Part shown: one piece after another, positions 8,279-17,814 of the stretch | Numbering within the stretch: the first letter of the stretch is position 1 | How the letters are laid out: each line of letters begins with the position of its first letter | Origin: an uncultured bacterium | GTDB lineage: Bacteria > Verrucomicrobiota > Kiritimatiellia > CAIKKV01 > CAIJXV01 | Length of the DNA: 38,639 nt | Assembly: GCA_903824675.1 (NCBI GenBank) | Contig: CAIJXV010000045.1 | Location: 1 to 38,639, forward strand | Direction of reading: 5' to 3' | Program-made: the position numbers and the translations under genes | Notes under the pieces: model-generated | The model's database searches: none | What the model saw: only the letters and a program-made list of their open reading frames with translations | Told to the model about the DNA's origin: nothing

Positions 8279-11200
8279 TCAAGAAATCCCCAACTCCCGT
8301 CTTCTGGCGAAAGCACGGACCCCCAGGGCCACCAGCCCCCATAACACCGCAAACCCGAGTCCGCCGATTCCCGACACTTTGATCCAGGACGCCGATTTCT
8401 GATTCGCCGCCTGGAATTCGACGGTCATGGGTTTCCCCACCTCGGTCTGAAGCACCTGTTGAAAACTCAACTGGATTCCCCGCCGGGGAAGATTGATCCG
8501 CAACGGCAAACTCTTGCTCTCCGCCACTTCCTGGGCCGCCTGGACTTTGTCCCATTGAAGCTCGGCGTCTTGCGCCAGAAGGGCCTGCTGGGAAGCGCCC
8601 AACTGGACCGGGGCGTTCATTCCCGATGGCCGCCCCCCTTGTCGTGCCTGAGGCTGCTCCGTCTCCACAACTTCGGAATTATCCGCCACAAACTGTTGCT
8701 GGGCATTCACCAGGTTGAGAGCCTGGGCCTTCTTGACCTCGCCCTCCAGGCGACCCAAATCATTTCCCATCTTGCCTTTGGACCGCCGTGCGCGCTGATA
8801 ATAGTCATTCGCCTCGCGCAACTTGCCGCCGCTCAAATTACTCTTCACATTCCAGAGATCGGATTTGAGGGTGGCTTCCTCCTTGACCTGCGCGGCCTTC
8901 TCATCCTTTTGATACGCATCATAACTGTAGGTTGCGCTGACCGGCACAAGATTTCGCGTCAGCACAACCTCCGGAGTCGTTTTCTTCATCGATCCATCAA
9001 ATCCGCTGAACAGGTAGTCGGCCGGCAAAAACAGGTCCCATTGCGCATTCTTGAAGGGAATGTCCAGGGCCGGAGAAATCAGGTTCACCTTCCCCTTTCG
9101 GCTCGGAAATGGAGTCGCACCCACAAAGGTCAGTTCCACTTCCACCGGCAGGTCTACGTCGGTCCTCTCCATCGGGATCAGCAGTTTGCCGTTTTTACGA
9201 CTGGGCCGGACGGGCTGGCCCCCCACAAAGGCGGACCAAACTTGGGCGGTTTCAGGCAATTCCATCTCCAAATACTGACGGGCATTATTACGGACACTCA
9301 AGGCCATCTCGGTCATGATTTGTCCGTCTTCAGCCACCACCGTGGTCAACCGAACGTTTTCGGCCAGGGCCTGCAACACCTCGGCATCCTCAAATTGCTC
9401 AACCTTCAAACCCAGTTTATAACCCGGGCGCAAATAGCGGACGACCAAAACCGGCGGCTCGGCCGGCGTGCCCGCCCAGGACGGAACATCGTTTTTGTCC
9501 AGCCGCTGAAGATCGGACGAAAGGTTATGGGGGTCCAGACGGAGGCGCACGGGGACTGAAATGGCCAGAATTCCCGTCTCCCGTTCGACGCCCATCACTT
9601 CCACGCCGCCAAAATCAAACCCGCCCTCCTTGATCTGCCAGGGGAGATCCCACGTGGCCGTTAACAGGTAAGTCCCCCGCACCTTGTTTTGCAGTTCGAT
9701 GGTCCATTCCCGATTTTTTTCATCGTAGTCTTTCCGCCGGATATCGCGCCCGGTCACATCCACATTCCGATAAGCCGCGGGGACCCGCAACCGGAACAGG
9801 CGGGTCGGGGCATTCAGGATTTCATACCGGACCTGACTTCGTCCGTTCACCAGATTTTCAGTCAAAGAGGCCAGGGTTACCACTTCCGCCCGAACCCAGG
9901 CCTGCATGCTTTCCGTCGCGAGAGTCAGCGTCCACGGGGACTGAAGTCCATCACCGGCATCGCCCGGCAAAATTTTGAAGCCCAACCCGGCGCCCACCAT
10001 TCCGGCCACCGCGGCCACGGGAATTTCCGATAGGCCTTCAAAGCGCTCGCTCTTGATTTGGATCCCTTCCTCCGCCGATACGGATATCACGCCGCTGAGT
10101 TTCTGGATTCCCAGGGGCTGAGCGCCGGTCAGATTCAGCGAAGCGGGTAACGGATTAAGGAATCGGACCAATTCAAGATTGAGTCGATAGGCCCCCTGCG
10201 CCCGCTCCTTAAGGGTCACCTCGACCACGGGCCCGCCGCCTGACTCCCTGCCATTCTTCAAAACCCACTGGGACAGGTTGGTCCCGGTCAATTGTTCCAG
10301 ACGGTAGCCTTCCGGCAATCCAATCTGGAGTGTAAAGGTACCCGCGCGTTTGATGGTGTATTGGATCTCGGCATCCAGGGCGATCTGGTCGGATCCGATT
10401 CGGAAGACATTCCGAACGACGGCTTCGATTTGCGGTAACACGGGGTCCAGTCGAACCCTTAACCCGAAGTCCGGTTTCAAAAACCGATAGGCCGCCGCTA
10501 TGACCGGTTGGGTAGAAAGGAGAGGAACAGACTTGTCTTCGCCCCCCCCCGCCGGCGACGCATCCTTCAAGGCTTGATTAAATTCCGCCGAATCAATTTT
10601 CTGCACGCTGTCCTGGGTTTCATAGGATAAACTCACCTCGTCCTGTGCCATGAAACCCACCAAGCCGGTTTCGCGGGTGATATCGATGGGATGCGGAATT
10701 TCGATTTTCACTGCGGTCGATACCACGCCCTGCGGCTTTTCGGTTTCAACCAGCAGACGATAGCGACTGGCAATCCCCTTCATCAATTCGACCGTCAGAA
10801 TATCCTTTTCAACCGTCCAGGTCCGGATCGTTTGACCTTCGACCCTCATCAGCCGTTGTCCGGCGGGAAGCCGAACCCGAAGGGTCTTCAATTCGCCCTG
10901 CATAACCTGATAATCCAGGGTTGCCGCCACCTGCAACGCCCCGCCGTCAAAGGTCACCCGCGCCGCGTTCTGACAGAATAGGGTGGCCGCGATATCGGCT
11001 GCCCGGATGATCTTGGGCGTCCACGTCATCTCGAGTCGATTGGTATTGCTGAGCACCGCCTCCACCCGGGTCTCGCTGGAGACCGGGAGCGCGCCCGGAT
11101 CCTGCCCGCGGGGCGGCAGGTAGGTCAGCGCGATGGCGCCGGGAATTTCAACCGTGGCATCGGGCTCATCCAGCGTGATCAATGCCCTGGACAACAGGGC

Positions 11201-14200
11201 ATCGGGCAATCCGAATTGAAAACGGCGTGCGGGGGTATCTCCCTGGAGTTTAACCAGGTAACGCAGTTGGACTTTGACCGCTCCTTTACGTGGAATGAAC
11301 ACTCCAATCTGACCTTGGTTTCGAACCAATTTCACCGCCGGCCGGTTGAATCCCCAGCCCTGGCTCGATTTAACCTCAAACCCCTGCAAGGCCACATCGT
11401 TCCCCATCAGGAAAACGGTCTGATTGTCCCGCTCGGTTTGAATATCAAAAGTCGCATCAAAGTAGCCAATCCGCAGGGCGGATTTTGGGTCAGCGGTCCG
11501 GATCTCACCTTTGTAAACCGCGGAAAGAAGGGAGGCGGAAGCCGGTTCAACCGGCAGCGGGATCGGCTCGACCGCCAGCGCGGCCTGGGCCAGACAGACG
11601 GCGACCAGAAGCGTGGTGAGGATGGGCGGGACCGGAGGCGGGGTAAGGGGAGGTTCGGCTGCCGGCGGGCATTTCCCTTCCGACTTCGGTAAGGATTTGA
11701 TCTTAAAACAAACCCAAACCACGATGGCGATCGGAATCGCAAAGCCGATAAACACGGCACCCCATGCCAATAGGTCGCCGAGGAGGCGATATTGGATCAG
11801 GCAACTTATCAGGCCCCCCGCCATTAAGGCCAGACCAAGGGCTAGGACCAGACTGTGTCGATCTGCGCGCCGCCACTGCCAGACCATCAGCAGCAAACCC
11901 ACCAGGATGGCCACGCCCTGCAATCCGCTCCGAATCCGTTCATGAGCCTTCCGTTTCATCGTCAAGGCCTGAATGGTTAAGAGCTCGTTCCGGACATTTA
12001 AAACCTTTGTGAATACATAGCGCTGACCGGTCCGGGGAATTTCAATCCGGAGCGATTTCAAACCGGCGGTAACCGGCGATATAAAAGCATGAGACCCCGG
12101 CTTGGCGAGAACCATTTGACCCACGGCCCCTGAACCGCGAATATCGTCGAGGTTACCGTAAACCAACGGACTGTCGCTGGCCTCCTTACCCGACACGAAT
12201 CCTCCCCCGGAACCACCCAAATCCCGGGGTTCAGCCTCCGCGTCAGGTGCCGCAACCGGCTCGGGAGGAAGAACCACTTCGGCCATCGCAGCCCGTGAGC
12301 GGCTTCTCGCACCCGTTATGCTGGGAATCGCGATGGCAAGCAACAGGAGCACCGCCAACGCCCCTCCGATGGCCAGAAGACAACCCCGATACCCCTTCCG
12401 CGCAATAACAAATCCGAGGATCACCAACACCCCCACCAGCACCACCCCGACGGCCAACGGAAAGATCAAGTCGTCATTCCGCTCGAAGAAACGGACCCAT
12501 TCCCGCCAGGCTTCATAAAAGCCGTAAGTGGTCCCTCGGGCGATGATCATATTTCCTGCAAAGCGCGCCAGCCGGCAATCCTCAGGCACAAACACCTCCC
12601 ACTCGGCATACGTGGTCTGCATGTCGGTCTTCGGCGCCTCTATCCGCACCGGCTGGAACATTTTCTGGCGAATGCCCTCCACCTTCTGGGCATAGACAAT
12701 ATCCACGGCAAAGGCCTGGTCGCGCCGCCCATCGCGCGGGAGGGGAATCAATAACTGGGCCCCTTTCCGCTCGGGCTTGGCCGATTCACCTTTGACATAA
12801 CACGACCAGAAATCCGCTCCTTCCGGCAAGGTGAACATCTGGAATTGACGGTCATTATTCTTGATCATGAAGGACGCCTGCGTCAGCATCTGCCCATCCT
12901 CGGTCAGAACCGTGGTCAATTGCATATGATCAGCGGCCGCGTCCAGGATCGGGAGTTCTTCATAGCGGTTGACCTCCACCGACAGTCCGTACGTCCCGCC
13001 CTGATACCGATAGGCCAGCAAGACCGGCCGGGAAATCAAGGCCCGATCGCTTTCAGATAGTTCGGTTTCATCGATCCGCCGAATCGCATCACCGCCCGGC
13101 ACGGCGTTCAACTTCAGATTGCCGGCGCTGGTAATCGCAATACTCCCGGTCTCCCGCTCGACGCCTTCCGGATGAATGCCACCCACCGGCAAGGTGGCTT
13201 GATGGGGGTCGAATTGATAGTCATAGGTGACCACCAGCGAATACCCACCCCAGACCTTGTCCTGCAAGCTGATCACCCACGCCTCCCCCTGCAATTCTTT
13301 GCGGCGAATATTCGGCCCCGTAAAATCGACATTTTTCCATAAAGCCGGAACTTGCACGCGAAATTCCTGAACGCCCTGGTTCAAAATGGCATATCGAATG
13401 GTCGCGCTCCCACCCAGGAGTCCGTCGCCGACCGCAATCAGGTTAAACACTTCCGCGGTCACCTTGGGCTGGAGCCGGTCCGCCCGCAACACCAGGCTCC
13501 ATTCGGCTTGCTCGGCCTGATAGGCCAGCGTTGCATCGCCCCGCGACGGCAACAGGGCCACTGAAAGCTCGCGTAATCCCGTCATCTTTTCGGTCACGGC
13601 TTTCAATTGAATGCCACCCGCCGGAACCACACCGATTTGGGCCGTTTCCCGGATGGCGCCCGTCACGCGAATGGCTTCAATCGTCAGGGCTGGCAGGCTA
13701 TTGGTCCCGTCGGTCGGCCGGCGCAGGGCCTGCTCCAGTTGGATATCCAAAGCGCGGGCCCCTAACACCCGGTTCCCGAAATGAATCTGCAAAACCCCTT
13801 TATTCAGTTTCCATTCGGTCACGTCCTCTCCCCGGACCTCCGCCACGACAAACCCCTTGGGCGGATTCAACTCCACCGCATACAATCCCGCCTTTTCAAT
13901 ATTCAATCCCACCAGATGCTGAACCATCACCCGGGCCTCTTCCACCCGTACGGTCACCCGATCATCCGCTGTCACCACCGGCTCGATCCGCCGCAACTTC
14001 AACTTCAACCCGAAATCCGCGGTATGAAATTGATAGGCGGCCACGGCGCCCGCCGCGGCATTGATTTGCCGCAAGCCCGCCGCGGTCTCAGCCTCCACCA
14101 CCACATCTTCGGCCCGCAAGGTCATCCGTCCGGTCTCCCGATCCACGTCCTGGGGATGCGGCAGATCGATGACCACCCCGGCCGCCAGATCGAGAATGGC

Positions 14201-15058
14201 CTGCTCGGTTAGCAGGGTCAGCCCATACGCCTTTTCAACCGGCTTGAGAAATTCAATCGCCAGAATCTGTCCACCCGCTTCCGTCCGGATTTGCCAATCC
14301 CGGATCTCCTCCCCCTGGACTTGCGTCAACGACTGGCCCGCCGGAATCTTGACCACCAATCGGGGCAGAACGCCCTGTAAAATATCGAACTTATAATTCG
14401 AGGTGTACTTCACCACCGTCGGCAAAACCTGCAGGGAGACCCCGACCTCGCTCGTCAGGACGGCCTTCCGGGCCATGTCCATCGCCCGGCTTTGCCATCG
14501 GATGGAGACACGGCGATCGTTCCCCAGAATTCCCCGCACTTGAACCCCGTTCTCCTTGACGGTTTTCTCCACCACAACCCCCGTCAACAACTCCACATCC
14601 AGATCTTTCCCCACCGTTTGGAGATCCACCGAACCCACCACGGCTTCGGGTCCGTTCAATACCACCTGGTTCCAAGGTTCATTGCGGATCACCCGGGCCA
14701 CCAAATCCAATTCCATCTTGAATCGTCCTTCCCGACCGGCAATCAGGCGATAATCCTTACCCGATCGCTCCAGCCGGAAGTCCGGCGGCAAACGGGACCC
14801 CACCACGGTCATTTCACCGGAAAGAATCGTCAGGACTTTGCTGCCCTTGCCGACCACCTCGAGATCCAGGGCCATGGTGAACTGTGCGGTCTGATCCTTG
14901 ATGTTGCCTGAATACTGAACCGTATGAACCGTGATTTCCGGAAGGGCTTGATTGGGATCCGGGGCCGCAACCCCACCCTCCGGCCGGAAGCCCAGCCCCA
15001 GGGCGAAGCCCACGCCAATCCACACCGACACCCTGCGAAGCTGTTGTTTGAAATTCAT
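8279..15058 (-). CDS. Giant envelope protein, internal fusion of two homologous halves
   Basis: A 2259-residue protein of unknown function, starting after AGGAGGAACGGCT with a signal peptide (about 1-32). Half one is beta-rich (about 35-850), then hydrophobic segments near 865-887, 893-916, 1039-1060, 1067-1090 and 1097-1120. A signal-peptide-like stretch (TTLLVAVCLAQAALA, about 1148-1162) opens half two (1165-2259), which ends in a helical region and a final membrane segment (about 2228-2250). The halves align with an offset near 1190: RVQVPALWKNVDFTG/RLRVPAAYRNVDVTG, LTTVLTEDGQM/LTTVVAEDGQI, VKIPAGQSLTQVQG/VRLPAGQRLMRVEG, and GVERETGSIAI/GVERETGILAI. No catalytic motif is visible. A surface or periplasmic structural role is inference. 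The 15059-15255 gap probably carries its promoter. Confidence 0.85.
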   Translation of the reverse strand: MNFKQQLRRVSVWIGVGFALGLGFRPEGGVAAPDPNQALPEITVHTVQYSGNIKDQTAQFTMALDLEVVGKGSKVLTILSGEMTVVGSRLPPDFRLERSGKDYRLIAGREGRFKMELDLVARVIRNEPWNQVVLNGPEAVVGSVDLQTVGKDLDVELLTGVVVEKTVKENGVQVRGILGNDRRVSIRWQSRAMDMARKAVLTSEVGVSLQVLPTVVKYTSNYKFDILQGVLPRLVVKIPAGQSLTQVQGEEIRDWQIRTEAGGQILAIEFLKPVEKAYGLTLLTEQAILDLAAGVVIDLPHPQDVDRETGRMTLRAEDVVVEAETAAGLRQINAAAGAVAAYQFHTADFGLKLKLRRIEPVVTADDRVTVRVEEARVMVQHLVGLNIEKAGLYAVELNPPKGFVVAEVRGEDVTEWKLNKGVLQIHFGNRVLGARALDIQLEQALRRPTDGTNSLPALTIEAIRVTGAIRETAQIGVVPAGGIQLKAVTEKMTGLRELSVALLPSRGDATLAYQAEQAEWSLVLRADRLQPKVTAEVFNLIAVGDGLLGGSATIRYAILNQGVQEFRVQVPALWKNVDFTGPNIRRKELQGEAWVISLQDKVWGGYSLVVTYDYQFDPHQATLPVGGIHPEGVERETGSIAITSAGNLKLNAVPGGDAIRRIDETELSESDRALISRPVLLAYRYQGGTYGLSVEVNRYEELPILDAAADHMQLTTVLTEDGQMLTQASFMIKNNDRQFQMFTLPEGADFWSCYVKGESAKPERKGAQLLIPLPRDGRRDQAFAVDIVYAQKVEGIRQKMFQPVRIEAPKTDMQTTYAEWEVFVPEDCRLARFAGNMIIARGTTYGFYEAWREWVRFFERNDDLIFPLAVGVVLVGVLVILGFVIARKGYRGCLLAIGGALAVLLLLAIAIPSITGARSRSRAAMAEVVLPPEPVAAPDAEAEPRDLGGSGGGFVSGKEASDSPLVYGNLDDIRGSGAVGQMVLAKPGSHAFISPVTAGLKSLRIEIPRTGQRYVFTKVLNVRNELLTIQALTMKRKAHERIRSGLQGVAILVGLLLMVWQWRRADRHSLVLALGLALMAGGLISCLIQYRLLGDLLAWGAVFIGFAIPIAIVVWVCFKIKSLPKSEGKCPPAAEPPLTPPPVPPILTTLLVAVCLAQAALAVEPIPLPVEPASASLLSAVYKGEIRTADPKSALRIGYFDATFDIQTERDNQTVFLMGNDVALQGFEVKSSQGWGFNRPAVKLVRNQGQIGVFIPRKGAVKVQLRYLVKLQGDTPARRFQFGLPDALLSRALITLDEPDATVEIPGAIALTYLPPRGQDPGALPVSSETRVEAVLSNTNRLEMTWTPKIIRAADIAATLFCQNAARVTFDGGALQVAATLDYQVMQGELKTLRVRLPAGQRLMRVEGQTIRTWTVEKDILTVELMKGIASRYRLLVETEKPQGVVSTAVKIEIPHPIDITRETGLVGFMAQDEVSLSYETQDSVQKIDSAEFNQALKDASPAGGGEDKSVPLLSTQPVIAAAYRFLKPDFGLRVRLDPVLPQIEAVVRNVFRIGSDQIALDAEIQYTIKRAGTFTLQIGLPEGYRLEQLTGTNLSQWVLKNGRESGGGPVVEVTLKERAQGAYRLNLELVRFLNPLPASLNLTGAQPLGIQKLSGVISVSAEEGIQIKSERFEGLSEIPVAAVAGMVGAGLGFKILPGDAGDGLQSPWTLTLATESMQAWVRAEVVTLASLTENLVNGRSQVRYEILNAPTRLFRLRVPAAYRNVDVTGRDIRRKDYDEKNREWTIELQNKVRGTYLLTATWDLPWQIKEGGFDFGGVEVMGVERETGILAISVPVRLRLDPHNLSSDLQRLDKNDVPSWAGTPAEPPVLVVRYLRPGYKLGLKVEQFEDAEVLQALAENVRLTTVVAEDGQIMTEMALSVRNNARQYLEMELPETAQVWSAFVGGQPVRPSRKNGKLLIPMERTDVDLPVEVELTFVGATPFPSRKGKVNLISPALDIPFKNAQWDLFLPADYLFSGFDGSMKKTTPEVVLTRNLVPVSATYSYDAYQKDEKAAQVKEEATLKSDLWNVKSNLSGGKLREANDYYQRARRSKGKMGNDLGRLEGEVKKAQALNLVNAQQQFVADNSEVVETEQPQARQGGRPSGMNAPVQLGASQQALLAQDAELQWDKVQAAQEVAESKSLPLRINLPRRGIQLSFQQVLQTEVGKPMTVEFQAANQKSASWIKVSGIGGLGFAVLWGLVALGVRAFARRRELGIS

Positions 15059-15255
15059 AGCCGTTCCTCCTGACCAATGATGATGCCCGGGTTTGTTGAA
15101 TCTGAAACTAATCTACACCCAAATGCCCGTTCGTTAAGTAAAAGGGGTGTAAAAAGAAACCATTCCGGATATCCCTTGGCAATAATACCGGATCCCCCCG
15201 GCAGCCGGTTGCTAATGAACCGAGTGCCCCCAACCACCGCCATCCTGCCGGACGA

Positions 15256-16233
15256 CTACGAACACAAAGTCTTAAATAACTGCACTTCTTCGGGATTGAA
15301 GGGGGATCCATCAGAACGCAGAAGATCGTGAAACCACAAGGGGGGCTCCGATCCACCTTCCAACGAACCCCAGGGATAGATCGTCTGTGTTTTCCCGCTG
15401 ACGAGTCCCCAATTACAGCAACCGACCTGCTCTTTTTTAAACACCGGAAGGCAGGTTGCCACCTCACTGTATCCCCGGCGCAACCATTCCGTACAGATGA
15501 GGGGACGCCCATACTGGCGCAATTCGGTTATCTCTGCCGTCAAAACCTCAGCCGTATCGTAATTATGAAAAGTGATGAGGTCGGACGCCTCCACCAGAAA
15601 CGTATTCATCACCCGATTACTCGTCCAAATCCCGGCCGTCAACGGCTGGGAGGGTTCCAAACCCCTCGCCCATTCGAACACTTTGCAGAGCAACGGCAGG
15701 GACCGCTCGTCCTGCTTGCGGTTACCCGGTTCGTTGTAGAGATCCCACATCAAAATGCGATCATCCCGCCCAAAGGTTCTAATGATATCGCACACATAAT
15801 TTTCCAACCGCTGCCAGGCGGACGGATCGTTGACAACCGCCAGACCGGGACTCTGCATCCAACCGGAATTATGCACCCCGGGAATGGGAGTCGGTTGTTG
15901 GCCGGCCTTGGGATTAACGTTCCAGCAATCGTCAAAAATAACGAAGATCGGCCGGATGCCGCGCTAGGCCGTAAGGCGCAAAAAAAGATCAATTCTCGAC
16001 TTGAAGCCCGGCGCATCGACTTCCCAGGCTAAATCGTGCAGATAGACTCGAATCGTGTTCATGCCCAATCCAGCCGCCCACCCTAATTCCCGCTCCAGAG
16101 TCGGAACATCAAAGGTGTCGGCCTGCCACATTTCCAATTGATTGATGGCGGTACTGGGAATGAAATTACACCCCACCAGCCAAGGCTGTTGGCGATACCA
16201 CGTTTGGGCTTGTTCACAAGACCATCGGTTCAT
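15256..16233 (-). pseudogene. Clan-A (GH5-like) glycoside hydrolase gene with one in-frame amber codon
   Basis: The 325-codon frame reads through continuously except for a TAG at 15964-15966 (codon 90). Before it lies NTIRVYLHDLAWEVDAPGFK and after it RGIRPIFVIFDDCW, in the same frame, as expected for adjoining strands of one TIM barrel. Putative acid/base Glu is in WDLYNEPGN and the nucleophile Glu in LICTEWLRR, as in retaining clan-A beta-glycosidases. AGGAG precedes ATG 16231-16233. A CAG-to-TAG change would explain the stop. The natural terminator is also TAG, and other genes here end with TAG, so genome-wide amber recoding is unlikely. The substrate is unknown, and it probably lacks a signal peptide. 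Confidence 0.85.
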
Positions 16234-16251
16234 TTGACACTCCTGTTAGGC

Positions 16252-16776
16252 TTAACCTGTTTGGGAACTCATCGCCTCAACGACAAATGCGATATTGCCC
16301 TCGATCACCTTCAATGGCAACGGGCCGCAATGCCCCATGTCAGCCACCTCAACGTAATCCACTTTTAAATGATGCCGGCGCAGGGCGGGGACCATTTTAT
16401 CGCTGTGATGTCGCTTGGACACGGCCTTGTCATTGCCCCCGTGGATAATCCGATACGCAATATCGGGCATGGCCGCCGCCTGGCGCAGAGGGGAATGTTC
16501 GATGAACAGCCGGTCCTGACTCTCCGGATAACCCAGGAACGCGTGCCGGATGGTGGGAGGGAGATCCGGCCATTCGTTAAAATGATATTTCAAGTCGCAA
16601 ACAGGGCAATGGGCGAAGCAGGCGCGTACCCGATGTTTGGCATAGCGAGTGTAAAGCAAACTGCCCTGTCCGCCCATGCTACCTCCGGTACAAATCAAAG
16701 GACTACGCCCTTAATCTTCCCCCCCCAGATAGTCTTCCCCAACCCAGGCATATTCCTTGATCGATTCGGTGTTCAT
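16252..16776 (-). pseudogene. Decayed alpha/beta hydrolase (prolyl-oligopeptidase-like) gene
   Basis: The well-preserved part (16252-16698) has the nucleophile elbow CTGGSMGGQG, an Asp in HGGNDKAVS and a His in DMGHCGPLP, the order Ser-Asp-His of alpha/beta hydrolases. It starts right at the nucleophile, so the N-terminal half of the fold (roughly 100 residues) is missing. Upstream in the same frame, ATG 16774-16776 has a strong site (AGAGGAAG) and encodes MNTESIKEYAWVGEDYLGG before a TAA at 16711-16713. The likely history is a deletion joining a start region to the catalytic core. 16777-16875 holds a further short peptide-like remnant (EDFTWKYDD then TAA). It lies 18 bases upstream of the broken glycoside hydrolase, so both probably belonged to one operon. 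Confidence 0.7.
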
Positions 16777-16875
16777 CGGTCGTTCTTCCTCTCGGCTTGA
16801 AATACCTCGTCATCCGCCTTAATCGTCGTATTTCCACGTGAAGTCCTCAAGCGCATTTATGGTCCCAGGCGAACG

Positions 16876-17751
16876 CTAAGTCCACAACTCCAATCCATCG
16901 GCTGGAACGGCAACCTCTGCCAGGATCGGGTAGGTTTTCAACAACAAGGGGGGCACTTTTTGCCGCTCCCCGGTAACCCGGTTTTTTAATTGGAGCGCAT
17001 TCGCCAATTGCTTTCCGCAGAAATGATTATTCAGGATCACGGTCACCGTCGGGGCCTGTTTCGCAATAGCGTCCAGCCGTTGGCCGATCTGGGACAACTC
17101 GGTCCCGGAATAAAGATAGTCATATGTCTCATCCCGCCCCGCAGTCTTGCTGAACCAGGCCTCACGATTCCGGCCGTGCAGGCGAAAATAAGCACTCGAG
17201 GCCGCAGGACAAAAGTTCAAATCAAACGAATCCCGACCGGTGGGGTAATCCAAATGGACGGGAATAAATCCCGTTTCCGCTAAGAAAGCCAGGGCATCGA
17301 CCCGTTCCCAGGAACCGTGCCGAACTTCTGCATACAGGGGACTGCGCGCGCCGAACTGATCGCGAATCATTCGCAACCGATCCCGATGAACCGGCTGGTC
17401 ATCGAAATCATACCGGAACTGGGCCAGTAAACCGCGACAGACTCCCGCCTCCATCAACGGTTCGATCCCGTCCCCGAAGGCCTTTTGAAATGCAGCGTCC
17501 AAGGGCTGATCCGAATGGGTAAAATCCTTGTGGATCTTGACCGTGAAACCAAACCCCGGCTTTTCCAATGCCACCTCGGCCCATCGGGCGGCGGACTTCA
17601 CCGAAGCCGGACGATAAAAAGTCGAGTTGATTTCCAGACAATCCACAAAGTCGGACAGGTACCGCAGGGGATCCCGGATAGAACGGGGATATACGGTCCC
17701 CACCCAATCAGGATAGGACCATCCGGCCACACCAATATCAATCCGAGCCAT
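16876..17751 (-). CDS. DUF72 (YecE-like) family protein
   Basis: A 291-residue protein with the hallmarks of DUF72. It begins IDIGVAGWSYPDWVGTVYP, followed by LEINSTFYRPAS, FTVKIHKDFTH, LLAQFRYDF, YAEVRHGSW, and SAYFRLHGRN near the C-terminal strands. The fold is a TIM-barrel-like one with a conserved Arg/Glu/His pocket; the biochemical role of the family is not established. ATG 17749-17751 is taken as start; a TTG two codons upstream would add two residues. It follows the histidine kinase gene on the same strand after 63 bases, so co-transcription is possible. Confidence 0.9.
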   Translation of the reverse strand: MARIDIGVAGWSYPDWVGTVYPRSIRDPLRYLSDFVDCLEINSTFYRPASVKSAARWAEVALEKPGFGFTVKIHKDFTHSDQPLDAAFQKAFGDGIEPLMEAGVCRGLLAQFRYDFDDQPVHRDRLRMIRDQFGARSPLYAEVRHGSWERVDALAFLAETGFIPVHLDYPTGRDSFDLNFCPAASSAYFRLHGRNREAWFSKTAGRDETYDYLYSGTELSQIGQRLDAIAKQAPTVTVILNNHFCGKQLANALQLKNRVTGERQKVPPLLLKTYPILAEVAVPADGLELWT

Positions 17752-17814
17752 GTCCAACTTTCGTTACCGCTTTTCTCAAAACAAGGGAGACGGACTCCGC
17801 CGGGTCGAAAACAA

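Noticed and set aside
15964-15966. Amber codon as evidence for genome-wide TAG recoding
   Set aside because: TAG is the natural stop of several intact genes in the window (for example AbiEii, the histidine kinase and the integrase).
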